From assembly GCF_003014695.1 (NCBI RefSeq), contig NZ_PYAS01000005.1, positions 124,001 to 188,000 on the forward strand: DNA of 64,000 nucleotides, in the 5' to 3' direction. Position 1 is the first letter of the stretch; each line of letters starts with the position of its first letter. A model generated the notes under the pieces. That model had not been told where the DNA came from. It searched no databases and worked only from the letters and a program-made list of their open reading frames with translations. A program made the position numbers and the translations under genes. Origin of the DNA: Dyadobacter jiangsuensis. GTDB taxonomy: Bacteria > Bacteroidota > Bacteroidia > Cytophagales > Spirosomataceae. Shown piece by piece: positions 30,768-39,110 of the stretch.

Positions 30768-31298
30768 TTAGTCCTCTTTTTCAGATAAAGTTTTCAGAAT
30801 ACCAGCCAGGTTCTGTCCGCCGCTTGTAAGAGCGCCGATAACATTTTTGGCAGGTGATTGCAACAATCCGATCACTTCGCCGATCAGTTCTTGTTTCGAT
30901 TTCAGTGAAATCAGAACGTCCAGCTGGCTTTCTCCAACGAAAAGGGCAGTGTCAACAGAAGCTCCTTTGAACTTCAATTTGTCGCTACCTGATTTCTTTT
31001 TGAAATCCTTGATCAGTTGTGCAGGTACTTTACCTGACTCCGGGTGAAACATTACTCCGGAAAACCCTTTCAACACTTCGTCGAAAGAAGAATAGTCCGT
31101 ATCTAGTGTTTCAAGCGCTTTTTTAATCAATGTATTCTTCACAACACGATACTCAACACCACGCTCGAAGCAAAGGCCTCTGAGGGTATTTACCTCGCTC
31201 ACGGTCATACCGGTTGCGTTGGTAATGTAGAAGTATGGCGTGTTGGCGAATTTTTGACTTAACTCGTCAATAATTACTGCTTTTTCTTCCCGTGTCAT
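30768..31298 (-). CDS. rplJ: 50S ribosomal protein L10
   Basis: Start placed at the ATG at 31298 (MTREEKAVIIDELSQKF), one base after the rplA stop; the longer frame upstream runs into rplA and lacks family similarity. The 176-residue protein anchors L7/L12 to the ribosome. The N-terminal domain has VVKNTLIKKAL and the C-terminal helix that binds L7/L12 ends the protein. In other bacteria L10 represses its own operon by binding the leader. Confidence 0.97.
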   Translation of the reverse strand: MTREEKAVIIDELSQKFANTPYFYITNATGMTVSEVNTLRGLCFERGVEYRVVKNTLIKKALETLDTDYSSFDEVLKGFSGVMFHPESGKVPAQLIKDFKKKSGSDKLKFKGASVDTALFVGESQLDVLISLKSKQELIGEVIGLLQSPAKNVIGALTSGGQNLAGILKTLSEKED

Positions 31299-31299
31299 A

Positions 31300-31998
31300 T
31301 TACAATCCTGGAATCGTGTTTTTGTCAATAATAACACCCGGGCTCATCGTGCTTGACAAGTGAATGCTTTTTACGTAAGTACCTTTTGCCGATGAAGGCT
31401 TAAGGCGAACCAAGGTATTGATAACCTCCGTTGCGTTCTGTGCAAGCTGGTCAGTTCCGAAAGAAACTTTACCGATAGAAGTGTGGATGATACCGGTTTT
31501 GTCAACTTTGAAGTCGATTTTACCAGCCTTCACTTCTTTCACAGCTTTCGCTACATCCGGAGTTACAGTTCCTGACTTAGGGTTTGGCATCAGACCGCGA
31601 GGACCCAACACTTTACCAAGTCTACCTACTTTTGCCATTACACTCGGCATTGTAATAATCACGTCGATGTCTGTCCAGCCTTGCTCGATTTTTGTAATGT
31701 ATTCGTCAAGACCAACATAATCCGCTCCTGCCTCTTTCGCTTCTGCCTCCTTATCGGGAGTACACAACACCAATACACGAACTTCTTTTCCGGTTCCGTG
31801 TGGCAATGTTACCACGCCACGCACCATTTGGTCAGCTTTACGAGGATCTACGCCCAAACGAACGTCGATATCTACGGAAGCATCAAATTTGGTATAGGAA
31901 ATCGTTTTCAGAACATCCGCAGCTGCTTCCAGGGTATAAGCCTGGGTTGCGTCGTATTTTGAAAGAGCTTCTTTTTGCTTTTTGGTCAATTTTCCCAT
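31300..31998 (-). CDS. rplA: 50S ribosomal protein L1
   Basis: The 232-residue protein matches L1 over its length, including the conserved [14 protein letters not shown] loop and the C-terminal [11 protein letters not shown]. It builds the L1 stalk that moves deacylated tRNA out of the ribosome, and elsewhere regulates the rplKA mRNA. It is 36 bases after rplK. Confidence 0.98.
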   Translation of the reverse strand: MGKLTKKQKEALSKYDATQAYTLEAAADVLKTISYTKFDASVDIDVRLGVDPRKADQMVRGVVTLPHGTGKEVRVLVLCTPDKEAEAKEAGADYVGLDEYITKIEQGWTDIDVIITMPSVMAKVGRLGKVLGPRGLMPNPKSGTVTPDVAKAVKEVKAGKIDFKVDKTGIIHTSIGKVSFGTDQLAQNATEVINTLVRLKPSSAKGTYVKSIHLSSTMSPGVIIDKNTIPGL

Positions 31999-32034
31999 GT
32001 TCTTTGTTTCTTTGGCGTATCTATAAATCTACGC

Positions 32035-32484
32035 TCAGTTGTTTTCTTCCCATGGGGCCTTGCCAGCCACGGTGATACCCATACTACGAGCCGTTCCCGC
32101 GATCATTTTCATAGCAGACTCTACGGTGAAGCAGTTCAGGTCGGGCATTTTAGTTTCAGCGATCGTTTTAACTTGATCCCATGAAACTGATCCTACCTTT
32201 ACACGGTTTGGCTGAGCCGAACCTGTCTTTACTTTTGAGGCTTCCAGAAGAAGAATAGCGGCCGGGGGGGTTTTGATGACGAAGTCGAAAGACTTGTCTT
32301 TGTAGTATGTAATAACTACCGGCAATACCACACCCATTTTATCCTGGGTACGGCCATTGAACTGCTTGCAAAACTCCATGATATTCAAACCCTTCGATCC
32401 TAGTGCAGGACCAATTGGAGGTGATGGGTTGGCTTGGCCACCTTTCACCTGCAGTTTGACGTATCCACCTATTTCTTTTGCCAT
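32035..32484 (-). CDS. rplK: 50S ribosomal protein L11
   Basis: The 149-residue protein begins with the L11 signature [20 protein letters not shown] and contains PPIGPALG. It binds the GTPase centre of 23S rRNA. The small C-terminal extension (APWEENN) is common in Bacteroidota. It follows nusG. Confidence 0.98.
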   Translation of the reverse strand: MAKEIGGYVKLQVKGGQANPSPPIGPALGSKGLNIMEFCKQFNGRTQDKMGVVLPVVITYYKDKSFDFVIKTPPAAILLLEASKVKTGSAQPNRVKVGSVSWDQVKTIAETKMPDLNCFTVESAMKMIAGTARSMGITVAGKAPWEENN

Positions 32485-32559
32485 TGTTTTGGAATTTGTC
32501 GGTTCATCGATTGACTAGCGGCTCACATGCAGTTGGAAGCCTACCTGCCCGCTATTCGT

Positions 32560-33114
32560 TCAACTATCCTTTTCTACTTGTGCGTAACTGAGTTCCACGG
32601 GTGTATTACGCCCGAATATTTTTACAACTACATTGAGTTTTTTCTTCTCATCGAACACTTCTTCCACCAGACCGATAAATCCGCTGAACGGACCATCTAC
32701 AACCTTCACGGTCTCGCCTTTGATGAATGACATGCTTGGCGCTTCTTCGTGCTGCTCTGCTTCGTCGACCTTACCGAGGATACGGTTAATTTCGGACTGG
32801 CGCAGGGGAACAGGCACTTTGGAATTTCCTTCGGCATTACCCAGGAAACCAATCACGCCGGGAATACTTGTAATAATGTGCAGCACCTCTCCTTTTGACA
32901 GATCGGCTGAAATGATAATATACCCGGGAAAGAAGTTCTTTTCCCGTACACGCTTCTTACCGTTACGCATTTCATAAATCTTCTCGGAAGGGATCAGGAT
33001 TTGCGGAACGAATTCGTTTAGCTTCTGGCGTGTGATTTCATTTTCAATGTAGGACTTGATTTTTTTCTCTTGCCCAGACACTGCCCTTAATACAAACCAA
33101 TTTAGACTACTCAT
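32560..33114 (-). CDS. nusG: Transcription elongation and termination factor NusG
   Basis: The 184-residue protein has the NGN domain (NWFVLRAVSGQEKKIKSYIE) and a C-terminal KOW domain (GETVKVVDGPFSGFIGLVEEV). It binds the RNA polymerase clamp and links it to Rho or the ribosome. It lies 33 bases after secE in the usual order. Confidence 0.98.
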   Translation of the reverse strand: MSSLNWFVLRAVSGQEKKIKSYIENEITRQKLNEFVPQILIPSEKIYEMRNGKKRVREKNFFPGYIIISADLSKGEVLHIITSIPGVIGFLGNAEGNSKVPVPLRQSEINRILGKVDEAEQHEEAPSMSFIKGETVKVVDGPFSGFIGLVEEVFDEKKKLNVVVKIFGRNTPVELSYAQVEKDS

Positions 33115-33147
33115 ACCTTTCAGGGGGTTATCTTTACTAAAATAGCC

Positions 33148-33339
33148 TTAGAAAGACTGGTAAAACAGTTTCAGTGCGTTCTCAAATACGAGATCCATCA
33201 CACCTACCACGAAGGCAAAAATGAGCGAACCTACAAGCACCAGTGTGGTGTTGGCTTGCAGTTCGTTGAAAGGCGGCCATGTCACATGTTGGGTCATTTC
33301 CTCCCAGGACGCTTTCAAAAAAGAAGTAAATTTTTCCAT
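33148..33339 (-). CDS. secE: Preprotein translocase subunit SecE
   Basis: The 63-residue protein has an amphipathic helix (KASWEEMTQHVTWPPFNEL) and one membrane segment (LVGSLIFAFVVGVMDLVF), the minimal SecE form. It clamps SecY in the inner membrane. It is directly downstream of tRNA-Trp. Confidence 0.95.
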   Translation of the reverse strand: MEKFTSFLKASWEEMTQHVTWPPFNELQANTTLVLVGSLIFAFVVGVMDLVFENALKLFYQSF

Positions 33340-33358
33340 TTCACCTTTTCGATTTATG

Positions 33359-33429
33359 CACGGGTGGAGAGATTCGAACTCCCATCAACGGTTTTGGAGA
33401 CCGCTATTCTACCCTTGAACTACACCCGT
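33359..33429 (-). tRNA. tRNA-Trp (CCA)
   Basis: A 71-base cloverleaf: acceptor ACGGGTG / CACCCGT, anticodon arm GCGGT-CTCCAAA-ACCGT with anticodon CCA, T-arm GGGAG-TTCGAAT-CTCTC and discriminator G. The 3' CCA is not encoded. It sits between tuf and secE, a position common across bacteria. Confidence 0.97.
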
Positions 33430-33457
33430 TTATCGTGCAATTGCCCATTCGGGGCTG

Positions 33458-33487
33458 CAAAGATACGACTTTTTTATAAAAAACAAG
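33458..33487 (-). promoter_or_regulatory. Promoter for tRNA-Trp-secE-nusG-rpl-rpo
   Basis: TATCTTTG (33458-33465 on the minus strand) is a full match to the Bacteroidota -7 element TAnnTTTG; CTTG (33484-33487) lies 18 bases upstream as a -33 element. The -33 falls inside the terminator stem of tuf, so end and start signals overlap. Transcription would begin about 20 bases before tRNA-Trp. Confidence 0.65.
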
Positions 33488-33514
33488 TGCATTCCAAAAG
33501 AAATGCACTTGTTT
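33481..33514 (-). terminator. Terminator of tuf
   Basis: Perfect 13-base stem AAACAAGTGCATT (33481-33493) with AATGCACTTGTTT (33502-33514), 8-base loop, followed by a T-rich run on the minus strand. It starts 17 bases after the tuf stop. Confidence 0.85.
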
Positions 33515-33531
33515 TAATATTGCTATCTTGA

Positions 33532-34719
33532 TTAGTCAAGAATTTCAGTTACCTGACCAGCACCTACGGTACGTCCACCTTCACGAATCGCGAAACGAAG
33601 ACCTTTTTCCATAGCGATTTTGTTGATCAGTTTCACTTCGATCGTGATGTTGTCACCTGGCATAACCATTTCAACACCTGCTGGAAGCGAGATTTCACCT
33701 GTCACGTCAGTGGTACGGAAGTAGAACTGAGGACGGTATTTGTTAAAGAATGGAGTGTGACGTCCACCTTCTTCTTTCGACAGTACGTAAACTTCACCTT
33801 TGAAGTGCAAGTGAGGCTTAACTGAACCTGGCTTACAGATAACCATACCACGACGGATCTCTTCTTTGTCGATACCGCGAAGCAACAAACCTACGTTGTC
33901 ACCAGCTTCACCGCGGTCAAGGATCTTACGGAACATCTCAACACCAGTTACGGTTGATTTAAGACCTTCTGCACCCATACCGAGGATATCAACAGGATCA
34001 CCAGAGTTGATTACACCACGCTCGATACGACCAGTTGCAACAGTACCACGACCAGTGATCGAGAATACGTCTTCAACAGGCATCAAGAATGGAAGATCAG
34101 TCATACGTGGAGGAATTGGAATCCAAGTATCAACAGCTTCCATCAGGTCTTCGATAGTTTTAACCCATTTCGGCTCGCCATTAAGACCACCCAAAGCAGA
34201 TCCCTGGATTACAGGAATGTTATCGCCATCGAATTCGTAGAAGCTCAGAAGCTCGCGGATTTCCATCTCAACGAGTTCAAGAAGTTCCGGATCATCAACC
34301 ATGTCCACTTTGTTCATGAACACAACAAGCTGAGGAACACCTACCTGACGAGCAAGAAGGATGTGCTCACGAGTTTGTGGCATTGGACCGTCAGTAGCAG
34401 CAACCACGATGATTGCGCCGTCCATCTGAGCAGCACCAGTTACCATGTTCTTCACGTAGTCAGCGTGACCTGGGCAGTCAACGTGCGCATAGTGACGGTT
34501 GGCTGTCTGGTATTCTACGTGAGAAGTGTTGATTGTAATACCGCGCTCTTTCTCTTCAGGAGCATTGTCGATTGATGAGAAGTCGCGTTTCTGTGCAAAA
34601 CCTTTATCAGCCAACACAGTTGTAATCGCCGCTGTAAGGGTAGTTTTACCGTGGTCAACGTGCCCGATAGTACCGATATTTACGTGGGGTTTCGAGCGGT
34701 CAAACGTCTCTTTTGCCAT
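33532..34719 (-). CDS. tuf: Elongation factor Tu
   Basis: The 395-residue protein has the G-domain motifs [18 protein letters not shown] and NKVDMVDD, then the two beta-barrel domains ending in VTEILD. It carries aminoacyl-tRNA to the ribosome. It lies after tRNA-Thr and before tRNA-Trp, as in many bacteria, and is followed by its own terminator. Only this copy is in the window. Confidence 0.99.
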   Translation of the reverse strand: MAKETFDRSKPHVNIGTIGHVDHGKTTLTAAITTVLADKGFAQKRDFSSIDNAPEEKERGITINTSHVEYQTANRHYAHVDCPGHADYVKNMVTGAAQMDGAIIVVAATDGPMPQTREHILLARQVGVPQLVVFMNKVDMVDDPELLELVEMEIRELLSFYEFDGDNIPVIQGSALGGLNGEPKWVKTIEDLMEAVDTWIPIPPRMTDLPFLMPVEDVFSITGRGTVATGRIERGVINSGDPVDILGMGAEGLKSTVTGVEMFRKILDRGEAGDNVGLLLRGIDKEEIRRGMVICKPGSVKPHLHFKGEVYVLSKEEGGRHTPFFNKYRPQFYFRTTDVTGEISLPAGVEMVMPGDNITIEVKLINKIAMEKGLRFAIREGGRTVGAGQVTEILD

Positions 34720-34773
34720 GACTTAAGTACGCTTAAAATTAAAAGTTATTACGAATTTATTATACACTACTAA

Positions 34774-34842
34774 TTGATCCTGCTGGCTTCCTGCAATCAA
34801 ACACCGCAAACGTTACCAAACCAGGATCAAAACCAATGCAGG
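34774..34842 (-). promoter_or_regulatory. Candidate structured leader of tuf (interlocking stems)
   Basis: TTGATCCTG (34774-34782) can pair with CAGGATCAA (34822-34830), and CCTGCA (34790-34795) with TGCAGG (34837-34842). One arm of the second stem lies in the loop of the first and the other outside, so the two form a pseudoknot or exclude each other. It lies between tRNA-Thr and the tuf start. No function is known. Confidence 0.35.
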
Positions 34843-34880
34843 GACTCTTCCTGCTTTCTGAGCGGCGAAACACCAAACTC

Positions 34881-34959
34881 AAAATACTGTGAGCTTTTGA
34901 GGGGATTTGAACGGCACCGGCCGCCCGGCCCTGACCTCTTCCTTACCAAGGAAGTGCTC
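34881..34959 (-). pseudogene. Broken tRNA-Thr copy (3' part) with a 16-base GC-rich insert
   Basis: This segment repeats the intact tRNA-Thr and its 3' flank at an offset of 80 bases. It has the anticodon arm, variable loop and acceptor 3' strand, but stops after the D-stem base GAGC side and lacks the acceptor 5' strand. The T-stem is split by a 16-base insert (34913-34928, plus-strand GGCACCGGCCGCCCGG). It cannot fold as a tRNA. Confidence 0.85.
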
Positions 34960-34971
34960 AAAAATACTCTG

Positions 34972-35043
<72 letters not shown>

Positions 35044-35070
35044 ATTGTTACTTCTTTTTCTTTCATCGTC

Positions 35071-35128
35071 CCAAGGAAGTGCTCTACCGCATCGGCGGAC
35101 CGCCCTGAGCTCAAAAAGCATTGTTACT
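35071..35128 (-). pseudogene. Broken tRNA-Thr copy (5' part) with a 15-base GC-rich insert
   Basis: This matches the 5' half of the intact tRNA-Thr with its upstream flank (AAAAGCATTGTTACT, with part of the flank repeated again at 35129-35140). It ends in the anticodon loop. A 15-base insert (35088-35102, plus-strand CGCATCGGCGGACCG) splits the D-loop, and two bases of the acceptor region differ. It is not a functional tRNA. Confidence 0.85.
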
Positions 35129-35152
35129 AAAAGCATTGTTCTTAGAACCAAA

Positions 35153-35198
35153 AAGCGATTAGCGAAAGTTATCTATTGAATGTTTTCGCTAATCGCTT
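35153..35198 (-). terminator. Terminator between tRNA-Gly and tRNA-Thr
   Basis: Perfect 15-base stem AAGCGATTAGCGAAA (35153-35167) with TTTCGCTAATCGCTT (35184-35198), 16-base loop, followed by CTTTTTGG on the minus strand. It would end the tRNA-Tyr/tRNA-Gly transcript before tRNA-Thr and tuf unless it is partly read through. Confidence 0.8.
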
Positions 35199-35216
35199 CG
35201 ATGATGCTTCTAATTG

Positions 35217-35289
35217 AGCGGAAGACGAGGTTCGAACTCGCGACCTATAGCTTGGAAGGCTATCGCTCTACCAGCTGAGCTACTTCCGC
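35217..35289 (-). tRNA. tRNA-Gly (TCC)
   Basis: A 73-base cloverleaf: acceptor GCGGAAG / CTTCCGC, anticodon arm ATAGC-CTTCCAA-GCTAT with anticodon TCC, T-arm loop TTCGAAC, discriminator T. It lies 63 bases after tRNA-Tyr. Confidence 0.97.
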
Positions 35290-35352
35290 ATTTGTTTTCG
35301 TCTTTACCTCAAAAACTGGTCATAATTGAAGCATTTTCTCAGACTCAAACTG

Positions 35353-35435
35353 TGGGGGCGGATGGATTCGAACCACCGAAGACATAAGTCAGCAGATTTA
35401 CAGTCTGCCCCATTTGGCCACTCTGGTACACCCCC
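35353..35435 (-). tRNA. tRNA-Tyr (GTA)
   Basis: An 83-base class II tRNA with a long variable arm. Acceptor GGGGGTG / CGCCCCC, anticodon arm GCAGA-CTGTAAA-TCTGC with anticodon GTA, discriminator A. It is the first gene after the strong promoter at 35489-35519. Confidence 0.97.
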
Positions 35436-35488
35436 AGACAACATTTCAACACAAGCGTGAAAACCGTTTGTTTCACAATTTGGAGTCG

Positions 35489-35519
35489 CAAAATTATACC
35501 CATTTTTTAGATTCTCAAA
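35489..35519 (-). promoter_or_regulatory. Promoter of the tRNA-Tyr-Gly(-Thr-tuf) unit
   Basis: On the minus strand TTTG (35516-35519) is followed after exactly 19 bases by TAATTTTG (35489-35496). This is an exact match to the Bacteroidota housekeeping sigma consensus TTTG-N19-TAnnTTTG. It lies about 55 bases upstream of tRNA-Tyr. Confidence 0.85.
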
Positions 35520-35546
35520 TTCTTTTGAAAAAAAATTAAAAAAAAA

Positions 35547-35583
35547 TGTGGCCTGGAATCAAAAACAGCGATTCCAGGCCACA
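35547..35583 (-). terminator. Terminator of the sigma-factor operon
   Basis: Perfect 14-base stem TGTGGCCTGGAATC (35547-35560) with GATTCCAGGCCACA (35570-35583) followed by a long T-run on the minus strand. It comes 17 bases after the stop of the barrel gene. Confidence 0.92.
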
Positions 35584-35599
35584 TGGGCACTTTTTCGAC

Positions 35600-36724
35600 T
35601 CAAAATAATCTCACCCCAAAACTCAGCATCCGGACCGATGGCCCCCGATTGGCTTCGAAAAGATAGTTCAAGTCATAGTTCACAAAGAAGTCAGGGAAGT
35701 TACGGATACCAATTTCGGCAGCTAAACCATAGCGCAAATCTTCGATGTAAAAGTTACGCCGGTCGTGGTCCACATCCTTCGTACCGACCTTGCGGACCTT
35801 CGTGTAACTGCCGATCCGGTAACCGCCATAGGCACCCGCGCTGACGTACGATATGAATGAGTGTGAAAAACTTAGCGTAGGCATAACGGAAAGGTTGACG
35901 TATGGTACCACGAGTTTCGACTTCCGTACTTCCACCGGTTTCCCCTGGTCGTCTACCACATCCCGGAACTCGACACCATCGTCCGTTTTGACAATCGTGT
36001 TATTCCCATCGTACATCATGTTGTACCACGAAAAATCGACACCGAAGTCCAAATGCAGCCGGGCATTCTTACCCCGCACGACACGCGCGCTGGCCACATA
36101 ACCCAGGCTCACATAGCGCGACCCGAATGGTTTCAGATCATAATCCGATTTATTGAAACCGGCAGTAGCCTCATTGGTGCCATAGGTATTCAGTCCCAAT
36201 GCGACATTAAAACCCTTCCGCGGACTCGATCCGCCCCATGACTTTCGCTGAAACCGCTTCCCGATTCGCCTGTAAGTCGAATCCGACCCGACTACCTCGT
36301 CGCCATCCTTCACCTCCACACCAGAGCCGTCGATGGAAACCTTCGTGTCGCCGTCCTTGATATGGATCCCGCGAAGGCCAATCCTTACGTAGTCCTTATC
36401 CGCCGATTGATCGGGATCTTTCAAATATTTATTCCCGTTGAATTCCTCGCGCAGGAACGTCGTGTCGGCCTTTGTGCTGTCCAACCTCACTTTCAGGTCT
36501 TTCAGCAATGCATTCAAATCATACTTCATGATCTTTTCAAGCTCCGTCCGGTTTTCGCCGTAAATGATCAGCCGCGTTTTGTCTCCGAAAGTCACGATAA
36601 TCGAGTCCTTGTCCTGGATACCGGGGCGCCAGTGTTTTTCGTCGGAGGATTTCAACGAACCAGCGCGCGTGCCAATGGCTGCCAATACAAACAGCACCGC
36701 CATTGCATATATTTTACTTTTCAT
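35600..36724 (-). CDS. Exported outer-membrane beta-barrel protein
   Basis: The 374-residue protein has a signal peptide (MKSKIYAMAVLFVLAAIGTRA-G), an N-terminal polar region with repeated short motifs (IKDGDTKVSIDG, VEVKDGDEV) and a C-terminal barrel ending in MLSFGVRLF. It resembles porin-like OMP_b-brl proteins; no substrate is visible. It is the last gene of a unit with an ECF sigma factor and a membrane protein, which suggests an envelope-stress or envelope-status role; this is inference. Confidence 0.75.
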   Translation of the reverse strand: MKSKIYAMAVLFVLAAIGTRAGSLKSSDEKHWRPGIQDKDSIIVTFGDKTRLIIYGENRTELEKIMKYDLNALLKDLKVRLDSTKADTTFLREEFNGNKYLKDPDQSADKDYVRIGLRGIHIKDGDTKVSIDGSGVEVKDGDEVVGSDSTYRRIGKRFQRKSWGGSSPRKGFNVALGLNTYGTNEATAGFNKSDYDLKPFGSRYVSLGYVASARVVRGKNARLHLDFGVDFSWYNMMYDGNNTIVKTDDGVEFRDVVDDQGKPVEVRKSKLVVPYVNLSVMPTLSFSHSFISYVSAGAYGGYRIGSYTKVRKVGTKDVDHDRRNFYIEDLRYGLAAEIGIRNFPDFFVNYDLNYLFEANRGPSVRMLSFGVRLF

Positions 36725-36735
36725 GGCACAATAGA

Positions 36736-37593
36736 TTACAGTTTTGTCTTGTCTTTAGGGTGGTCTTTTTCTGAACTTCTGTCTTCCTTGTTACGCAGGC
36801 GATCGTCCACACGTGCTACAAGGCTTTTTGGATTAAAACCCACTTCATCCCAGTCGACTTTCTCGCCGGCTCTTGCATTTTTGAGCTGACGGAAAACCCT
36901 TGCAAACCGGGTGTTACGTGGCTTCTCTTCCGCTTCATTGGTACCGGTCTCTACCGCCACGACAATCGTTCTTGTCGGTTCGGGCTCCGGCTTGTTTACC
37001 CGGCTAACAGCTGGCTCATCGGGCAAAGTCTTGATATCCTGGGCAACAGGACTTTTTATTTGCCCCGATTGAATCGCATTCACCGGAACATCTGGTTTCT
37101 CCGCAATAGCCACCATCGGCACATTCTGAATTGGCTCAGCATCGGCAACCGATGTTTCCGTTACCTGTCTGGGCGCTTCTGGTGTTTTGGTTATTTTGTT
37201 GAAATGCGTAGCTCGTTTAACATTCTCCTGATCAACGGCCGATCCGATATTCTTTTCGTCTGCAACCGCCAACTGTTCAACCGGCTCATCTGACTTTCTA
37301 ATCCGAGAAACCGCCGAATCAACTGGCGCAGGCTTAACCACTGCAACGGTCTGTTGCGATTGAATGCCTCCCGGTGAAACACCCTGCTGATTCTGCCAAA
37401 CCAGGTATCCTCCCATCACCGCCGCAGCCACACCGGCCGCAGCATACCAACCCCACACAGCCGCGCGACGCATCGCCGGACGACTCTTCGCCGGTTGCTT
37501 TTCCTGAATTTTCAGCCACGCATTTTCCGAAGGTGTACGTTCCAAACCTTCGAGTTTGCGCTTGAAAAGATCATCAACAGGATGCTTTTTCAT
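36736..37593 (-). CDS. Single-pass membrane protein, anti-sigma-like candidate
   Basis: The 285-residue protein has a cytoplasmic N-terminus (about 1-45, KRKLEGLERTPSENAWLKI), one membrane segment (about 47-67, WGWYAAAGVAAAVMGGYLVW) and a long Pro, Val and Lys-rich outer region without domain. This topology and its 20-base overlap with the sigma factor gene suggest an anti-sigma factor, but no zinc or RseA domain is visible. The C-terminal tail is basic (RNKEDRSSEKDHPKDKTKL). Confidence 0.65.
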   Translation of the reverse strand: MKKHPVDDLFKRKLEGLERTPSENAWLKIQEKQPAKSRPAMRRAAVWGWYAAAGVAAAVMGGYLVWQNQQGVSPGGIQSQQTVAVVKPAPVDSAVSRIRKSDEPVEQLAVADEKNIGSAVDQENVKRATHFNKITKTPEAPRQVTETSVADAEPIQNVPMVAIAEKPDVPVNAIQSGQIKSPVAQDIKTLPDEPAVSRVNKPEPEPTRTIVVAVETGTNEAEEKPRNTRFARVFRQLKNARAGEKVDWDEVGFNPKSLVARVDDRLRNKEDRSSEKDHPKDKTKL

Positions 37594-38164
37594 AGTCTAC
37601 TTTTTTTTTATAATCATTCTGCCATTCCGCCACCATCTTCTGCAACAATGCGCGGGCGCGGTGCAATTGTGATTTCGATGTACTTTCAGTAATACCCAGC
37701 ATTTGGGCAATTTCAATATGTGCGTAGCCTTCAATGGCGTACAGGTTAAAAACCGTCCGGTAACCTACCGGCAGGGCCTCAATCAAGGCCATCAATTCCT
37801 CTGTTTCCAGGTTTTGATCGGCGTGGATGTAATCGGGAATGTTGTTGGCCTCATCCGACAGGTTATCTTCCAGAATCCGCTTTTGTTTCCGCAAATAGCC
37901 CAACGACTCGTTCACCATGATTCTCCTGATCCATCCCTCGAAACTCCCGTCGCTATTGAACTGGTTAATTTTTTCAAAAACCTTTAAAAACCCCTCCACC
38001 ATTACATCTTCGGCCGCCATTTCGTCGCATACATAGCGGAAGCACAAAGCCAGCATTCGATGGCTGTACTTATCGTAAAGCTGTCGCTGCGCCTTCGGAT
38101 CTTCCTTCCTGAGAGCTTTGACGAGCTGTGCTTCCTGGCTAAATAATGCTAAAATTCGACCCAT
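37574..38164 (-). CDS. ECF-type RNA polymerase sigma-70 factor
   Basis: Starting at the ATG at 38164 (MGRILALFSQEAQLVKALR) gives 196 residues. Region 2 is visible (QLYDKYSHRMLALCFRYV... VEGFLKVFEKINQFN) and region 4 (LPVGYRTVFNLYAIEGYAHIEIAQMLGITESTSKSQLHRAR) with its helix-turn-helix. It directs RNA polymerase to a small regulon, probably including its own operon. Its end overlaps the membrane protein gene by 20 bases. Confidence 0.93.
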   Translation of the reverse strand: MGRILALFSQEAQLVKALRKEDPKAQRQLYDKYSHRMLALCFRYVCDEMAAEDVMVEGFLKVFEKINQFNSDGSFEGWIRRIMVNESLGYLRKQKRILEDNLSDEANNIPDYIHADQNLETEELMALIEALPVGYRTVFNLYAIEGYAHIEIAQMLGITESTSKSQLHRARALLQKMVAEWQNDYKKKVDYEKASC

Positions 38165-38296
38165 TCTAATTGGTGGTTTCGACAGCAAGATGCGCAATCC
38201 TCCGCGTGAGGTTGCATGTGCCGGAAAAGTTTTTTGATATATTTTTTAGCTTTGATGCGAATATCACTCATTGATCACCAAAAGGACTTTTCTCCC

Positions 38297-39106
38297 ATGC
38301 TCGACTCCTCTGCGCCCATCGGAATTTTTGACAGCGGAATCGGCGGTATGACCGTCGCCAGTGCCGTAACCCGGTTGCTTCCCCAGGAAAACACCATCTA
38401 TTTCGGCGACACGGCGCATTTACCTTATGGCGACAAGTCCACGGCGGCTATCCAGGCTTATTCGATCAAAATCTGCAATATGCTTTTACAGCAGAACTGC
38501 AAACTGATCCTTATTGCCTGCAACTCCGCTTCCGCAGCCGCGTACGAGCTCGTGCGCGAGTACGTAGGGAGCAAAGCGAAGGTCCTGAATGTGATCGATC
38601 CGGTGGTGGATTATGTAAAGGAGCATTATGAAGGGAAAACCATCGGCCTGATCGGTACGAAGCAAACCGTCCTTTCCAATGTGTATAAAAAGAAAGTCGA
38701 TGCGCTGGATCGCAACATTCACCTGAAATCCCTCGCTACGCCATTACTCGCACCGATGATCGAGGAAGGTTTTTTCGACAACAACATCAGTGAAAGCGTA
38801 ATTGCCAATTACCTTTCCGATCCCTCTCTGAATGGCATTGAGGCATTGATCCTCGGCTGCACACATTACCCGTTGATCAAAACACAGATCCGCAAATTCT
38901 ATGGAGATACGGTAGAGACGCTCGACACCTCGGAGATCGTCGCAAGATCCCTGAAAGCATGGCTCGAACAGCATTACCTGATCAACGAGAAAGGGGAAGG
39001 CAAACGGCAGTTCTACGTGTCGGATTACACATTGTCATTTGAGCAATCCACCAACATTTTCTTCGGTCGGCAAATCCAGCTCGAACATTACCCGTTGTGG
39101 GAGTAA
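38297..39106 (+). CDS. murI: Glutamate racemase
   Basis: The ATG at 38297 gives a 269-residue protein of normal family length; the longer upstream frame is not needed. Active-site motifs are clear: IFDSGIGGMTV, the proton-transfer cysteines in IACNSASAAA and GCTHYPLI. It makes D-glutamate for peptidoglycan. It converges with the glycosidase gene, with 4 bases between stops. Confidence 0.96.
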   Translation: MLDSSAPIGIFDSGIGGMTVASAVTRLLPQENTIYFGDTAHLPYGDKSTAAIQAYSIKICNMLLQQNCKLILIACNSASAAAYELVREYVGSKAKVLNVIDPVVDYVKEHYEGKTIGLIGTKQTVLSNVYKKKVDALDRNIHLKSLATPLLAPMIEEGFFDNNISESVIANYLSDPSLNGIEALILGCTHYPLIKTQIRKFYGDTVETLDTSEIVARSLKAWLEQHYLINEKGEGKRQFYVSDYTLSFEQSTNIFFGRQIQLEHYPLWE

Positions 39107-39110
39107 TGCA

